From the NCBI RefSeq assembly GCF_050402865.1, contig NZ_BAABMF010000004.1, forward strand, positions 62,001 through 126,000: a DNA stretch of 64,000 nucleotides, read 5' to 3'. The number at the start of each line of letters is the position of its first letter. Positions within the stretch are counted from its first letter, which is position 1. The position numbers were made by a program, and so were the translations under genes. Shown in pieces: positions 61,512 through 64,000 of the stretch. The notes beneath the pieces were generated by a model that saw only the letters and a program-made list of their open reading frames with translations, ran no database searches and was not told the DNA's origin. The DNA is from Clostridium_AF sediminicola. Its GTDB lineage: Bacteria; Bacillota; Clostridia; Clostridiales; Clostridiaceae.

Positions 61512-62618
61512 ATGGATTTAGAATTAGTTAAGTTCTCTTGCCAACCTTTAAAGCTATTGAACAATAGAGTTTGGAGGTCTTACACTGGAGGGAAGCTTAT
61601 TGAAGAATGGCAAGGTGAATCTACTGTACAAGATAGTGATAAACCTGAAGAATGGGTTGGATCTATAGTAGAAGCTAGAAATAAAAATTATATTAAAGAT
61701 GAGGGTCTTAGTTTTGTACAGATTGATAGTAATAAAACAATTAAATTAATAGACCTTATAAGTTCAAATAGTACAGCTTTTCTTGGTGAGAATCATGTGA
61801 ACAAATATGGAGATACCATGGCAGTACTTACAAAAGTACTGGATGCTGCAATACGGCTTTCTATCCAGGTTCACCCAAATAAAGACTATGCTAAAAAGTT
61901 TTTTAACTCTAACTTTGGTAAAACAGAGGCATGGTATATTATTGGCGGTAGAAGAGTGAATGGAGAACCACCATATGTACTGTTGGGATTCAAAGAGCAT
62001 ATAACAAAAGAAAAATGGGAAGAGTTTTTTGAAAAACAGGATATAAATGCTATGATCAATTCTCTTCATAAATTTTACGTTAAATCAGGTGATGTATTCC
62101 TTATAGAAGGTTCTGTTCCACATGCTATTGGTAGTGGATGCTTTCTAATTGAAGTACAAGAGCCGACAGATTATACCATGAGAGTAGAGAAAACTGCTTT
62201 TGATGGAAGCCAGTTACCAGATACACTCTGTCATCAAGGGGTAGGATTTGAAAAAATGCTTGAATGTTTTAATTATGAAGGACTTTCAAGAAAAGAGACA
62301 CTCAATAGATGGTATAAGACTCCAAATATATCAAGAGAAGAACCGGGTGGAGAAGAAACAGTCCTAATTGGCAATAAGGATACAAAGTGTTTTTCAATGA
62401 AAAAATTCACAATAAAAGATAATTTTCAAGTCATTCATAAATCCGGATTTAGAGTAATTATTGCTTTAAGTGGTAATGGGAAATTAATTTATAAAGATGG
62501 TGTCGTTGACATTAAGCAAGGAGATATGTTTTTTATTCCACAGGGTATAAAAGAAATCACTTATAAAAATAATAGAGAGTCTATTCTGGAGATTATAGGA
62601 TGTTACCCTCCACAATAA
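61512..62618 (+). CDS. manA: Mannose-6-phosphate isomerase, type I (ManA-like)
   Basis: Zinc enzyme interconverting mannose-6-phosphate and fructose-6-phosphate, 368 aa, cupin fold. Metal ligands: SIQVHPNKDYA (Gln and His), GKTEAWYII (Glu) and the later His in SVPHAIGSG; EPTDYTMRVE is also conserved. ATG 61512 is preferred over an in-frame start at 61485 because GAGGTGAG (61501-61508) lies 3 nt upstream and the longer form overlaps the lyase gene. Its place between two lyase-like genes suggests the polysaccharide supplies mannose, or that the enzyme acts on a related sugar phosphate. Confidence 0.9.
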   Translation: MDLELVKFSCQPLKLLNNRVWRSYTGGKLIEEWQGESTVQDSDKPEEWVGSIVEARNKNYIKDEGLSFVQIDSNKTIKLIDLISSNSTAFLGENHVNKYGDTMAVLTKVLDAAIRLSIQVHPNKDYAKKFFNSNFGKTEAWYIIGGRRVNGEPPYVLLGFKEHITKEKWEEFFEKQDINAMINSLHKFYVKSGDVFLIEGSVPHAIGSGCFLIEVQEPTDYTMRVEKTAFDGSQLPDTLCHQGVGFEKMLECFNYEGLSRKETLNRWYKTPNISREEPGGEETVLIGNKDTKCFSMKKFTIKDNFQVIHKSGFRVIIALSGNGKLIYKDGVVDIKQGDMFFIPQGIKEITYKNNRESILEIIGCYPPQ

Positions 62619-62667
62619 TATATGATCAACATAGTCCGGTTTTTTATATAGAAAAGAGGTAGTGAAA

Positions 62668-64000
62668 ATGACAAACAGAAAATATTTATTCATTTCACAG
62701 GATATTGATTTATTACGAGAAGAAATTAAAACCATACGGAAACCTTTTTTCAAGCGTTTATATGAGGTTTGTCGTTTGTATGCAAATGAACAATTGCCAA
62801 AAGAACATCCAGCAAAAAGTACAACCTTTATGGGAATAGCATCTGTTAATTTAAGTTTGGCGTATCTTTTAACTAAACAAAAACATTATCTTGAAGAAGC
62901 AAAAAGATGGATTTTCACAGCAGTAAATTACCCACATTGGGGTAATGCACATTTGGTGGATGTAGATTTAAGTGCAGCATGGTTATTATTTGGTCTTAGT
63001 TTATCTTATGATTGGTTAAAAGATGAATTAACAGCAGAAGAGAAAACACTATTGAAAGATAAATTAATTTTACAGGCAGATAGAATGTATGATTTTAAAG
63101 TAAAAACAGAAGGTGAAGGTTGGTCAACAGCATTTTGGCAAAACCATAATTGGATCAATTTAACTGGCTTGTCAACAGCAGGATATGCTTTAGGTCAAGA
63201 GTATGAAAAGTCACAACAATGTATTGATATGGCAAAAGAAAATTTCAATATAGTATATAATGCTATGGCTGATGATGGAAGTGATTATGAAGGGGTTGTA
63301 TATTGGCGTTATGGTGCTATGTGGTTATTTGTATATGCACATTTACTAAAAGATGCAGAAAATATTGATTACTTTAAGCAATGTAATTTCTTGAAAAATA
63401 CTTTTTACTATAGGTTGTATCAAGCAGCTCCAAATTTAGAAGAAATTATTAATTTTGGCGATTGTCACGATAGAAGAAGTGGACATTCTGCAGCTGTTTA
63501 TTACAAAGTAGCAGATGAATATAACAATGAACATGCGCAACATTTAGCCAACATTGTTCGAGAAAAATTTTTATATAGAGAACAATATGAGAGTGGTGTT
63601 GGACCAGGAATTTTACCAGAAGCAGGACTTGAATTACTTTGGTATAACCCTAAAGTAAAGGAAAAAACATTTGAGGATTTATCATTAGTAAAATATTTTG
63701 AAGATTTAGGATTAGTTGTAGTTCGTTCTAGCTGGGAAAAAGATGCTGTTCATTTTTCATTTAAATCAGGTCACCCAGGTGGTAAGAAACAATGGAAACA
63801 ATCTTGGGATATGTTTAGAGAAAAAGGTTGGAAAACTAGAGGATTATCACATCAACATCCTGACAATAATAGTTTTATTCTACATGCTTACGATGCATAT
63901 CTAGCAATAGACGAAGGATACAATAGAACTGTCAAAGCCTGTGAACATAATGTTGTTACTATAGATGGAAAGGGTTATCCAAATGAAGGTCAAAACAATA
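62668..64000 (+). CDS. Heparinase II/III-family protein, partial (3' end beyond the window)
   Basis: 444 codons are visible and open to the right edge; start ATG 62668 after AGAGGT. No signal peptide. Helical toroid with TTFMGIASVNLSLAYLL near 47, a lyase-site candidate WQNHNWINLTG near 150, DDGSDYEGVVYWRYG near 205 and FGDCHDRRSGHS near 270, then the beginning of the heparinase II/III beta-sandwich with GLSHQHPDNNSFILHA near 393 (HxHxDxxxF, intact His, His, Asp, unlike the first lyase). It uses CGT/CGA arginine codons more than its neighbours, weakly suggesting separate origin. Predicted polysaccharide or oligosaccharide lyase. Confidence 0.85.
   Translation, partial: MTNRKYLFISQDIDLLREEIKTIRKPFFKRLYEVCRLYANEQLPKEHPAKSTTFMGIASVNLSLAYLLTKQKHYLEEAKRWIFTAVNYPHWGNAHLVDVDLSAAWLLFGLSLSYDWLKDELTAEEKTLLKDKLILQADRMYDFKVKTEGEGWSTAFWQNHNWINLTGLSTAGYALGQEYEKSQQCIDMAKENFNIVYNAMADDGSDYEGVVYWRYGAMWLFVYAHLLKDAENIDYFKQCNFLKNTFYYRLYQAAPNLEEIINFGDCHDRRSGHSAAVYYKVADEYNNEHAQHLANIVREKFLYREQYESGVGPGILPEAGLELLWYNPKVKEKTFEDLSLVKYFEDLGLVVVRSSWEKDAVHFSFKSGHPGGKKQWKQSWDMFREKGWKTRGLSHQHPDNNSFILHAYDAYLAIDEGYNRTVKACEHNVVTIDGKGYPNEGQNN

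Overview
This window (about 30% G+C) comes from a low-GC Gram-positive anaerobe, most likely a member of the Clostridia. Support for this: strong AGGAGG-type ribosome sites with ATG, GTG and TTG starts, Firmicutes-style lipoprotein signals, binding-protein sugar transporters without their own ATPases, a YesN-like AraC regulator beside an LplABC-type transporter, and clostridial-style orphan sensor kinases. Species cannot be named from sequence alone. No rRNA, tRNA or CRISPR array was seen.

Layout. (1) 1-1297: end of a FecCD/FecE iron-chelate importer. (2) 1535-3679: membrane c-di-GMP phosphodiesterase with an intact EAL domain and a degenerate GGDEF domain. (3) 4011-14360: alpha-glucoside operon with a LacI regulator behind three identical palindromic operators, two permeases, a binding lipoprotein and two GH31 glycosidases; the binding-protein gene is flanked by large hairpin-forming repeats. 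(4) 14506-22735: peptide import and hydrolysis: an unassigned regulator with a winged-helix end, DppABCDF and an M42 aminopeptidase. (5) 22913-23660: diguanylate cyclase. (6) 23772-29153, 40902-46283 and 46395-51746: three giant paralogous sensor kinases (kinase-like lobe, AAA ATPase, helical repeats, GAF, PAS, histidine kinase). (7) 29490-40808, between kinase copies 1 and 2: a fructosamine (Amadori product) locus resembling Bacillus frl: GntR regulator, PfkB kinase, binding protein, two permeases and three FrlB-type deglycases, plus MATE, HAD and EamA genes. (8) 51813-64000: a cyclase-family hydrolase, an AraC/YesN membrane regulator, an LplABC-like transporter split over two strands, an IS256 relic, two heparinase II/III-like proteins (the second cut by the window edge) and a type I phosphomannose isomerase.

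How it fits together. The window is largely nutrient scavenging: iron, alpha-glucosides, peptides, glycated amino acids and an acidic or mannose-containing polysaccharide, each with a local regulator. The three sugar-type ABC importers (4-8 kb, 32-35 kb, 55-59 kb) have no ATPase and must share one encoded elsewhere (MsmX-like in Bacillus).

Main novelties: a box AGACTCTTC placed 19-20 bp before the -10 element of all three promoters of the polysaccharide locus, probably the AraC regulator's site; three giant kinases whose Ser/Thr kinase domain has no N-lobe, one also lacking the catalytic Asp; a fructosamine locus with three deglycase paralogues; and several families of structured intergenic repeats, including a multi-hairpin element present in both orientations.
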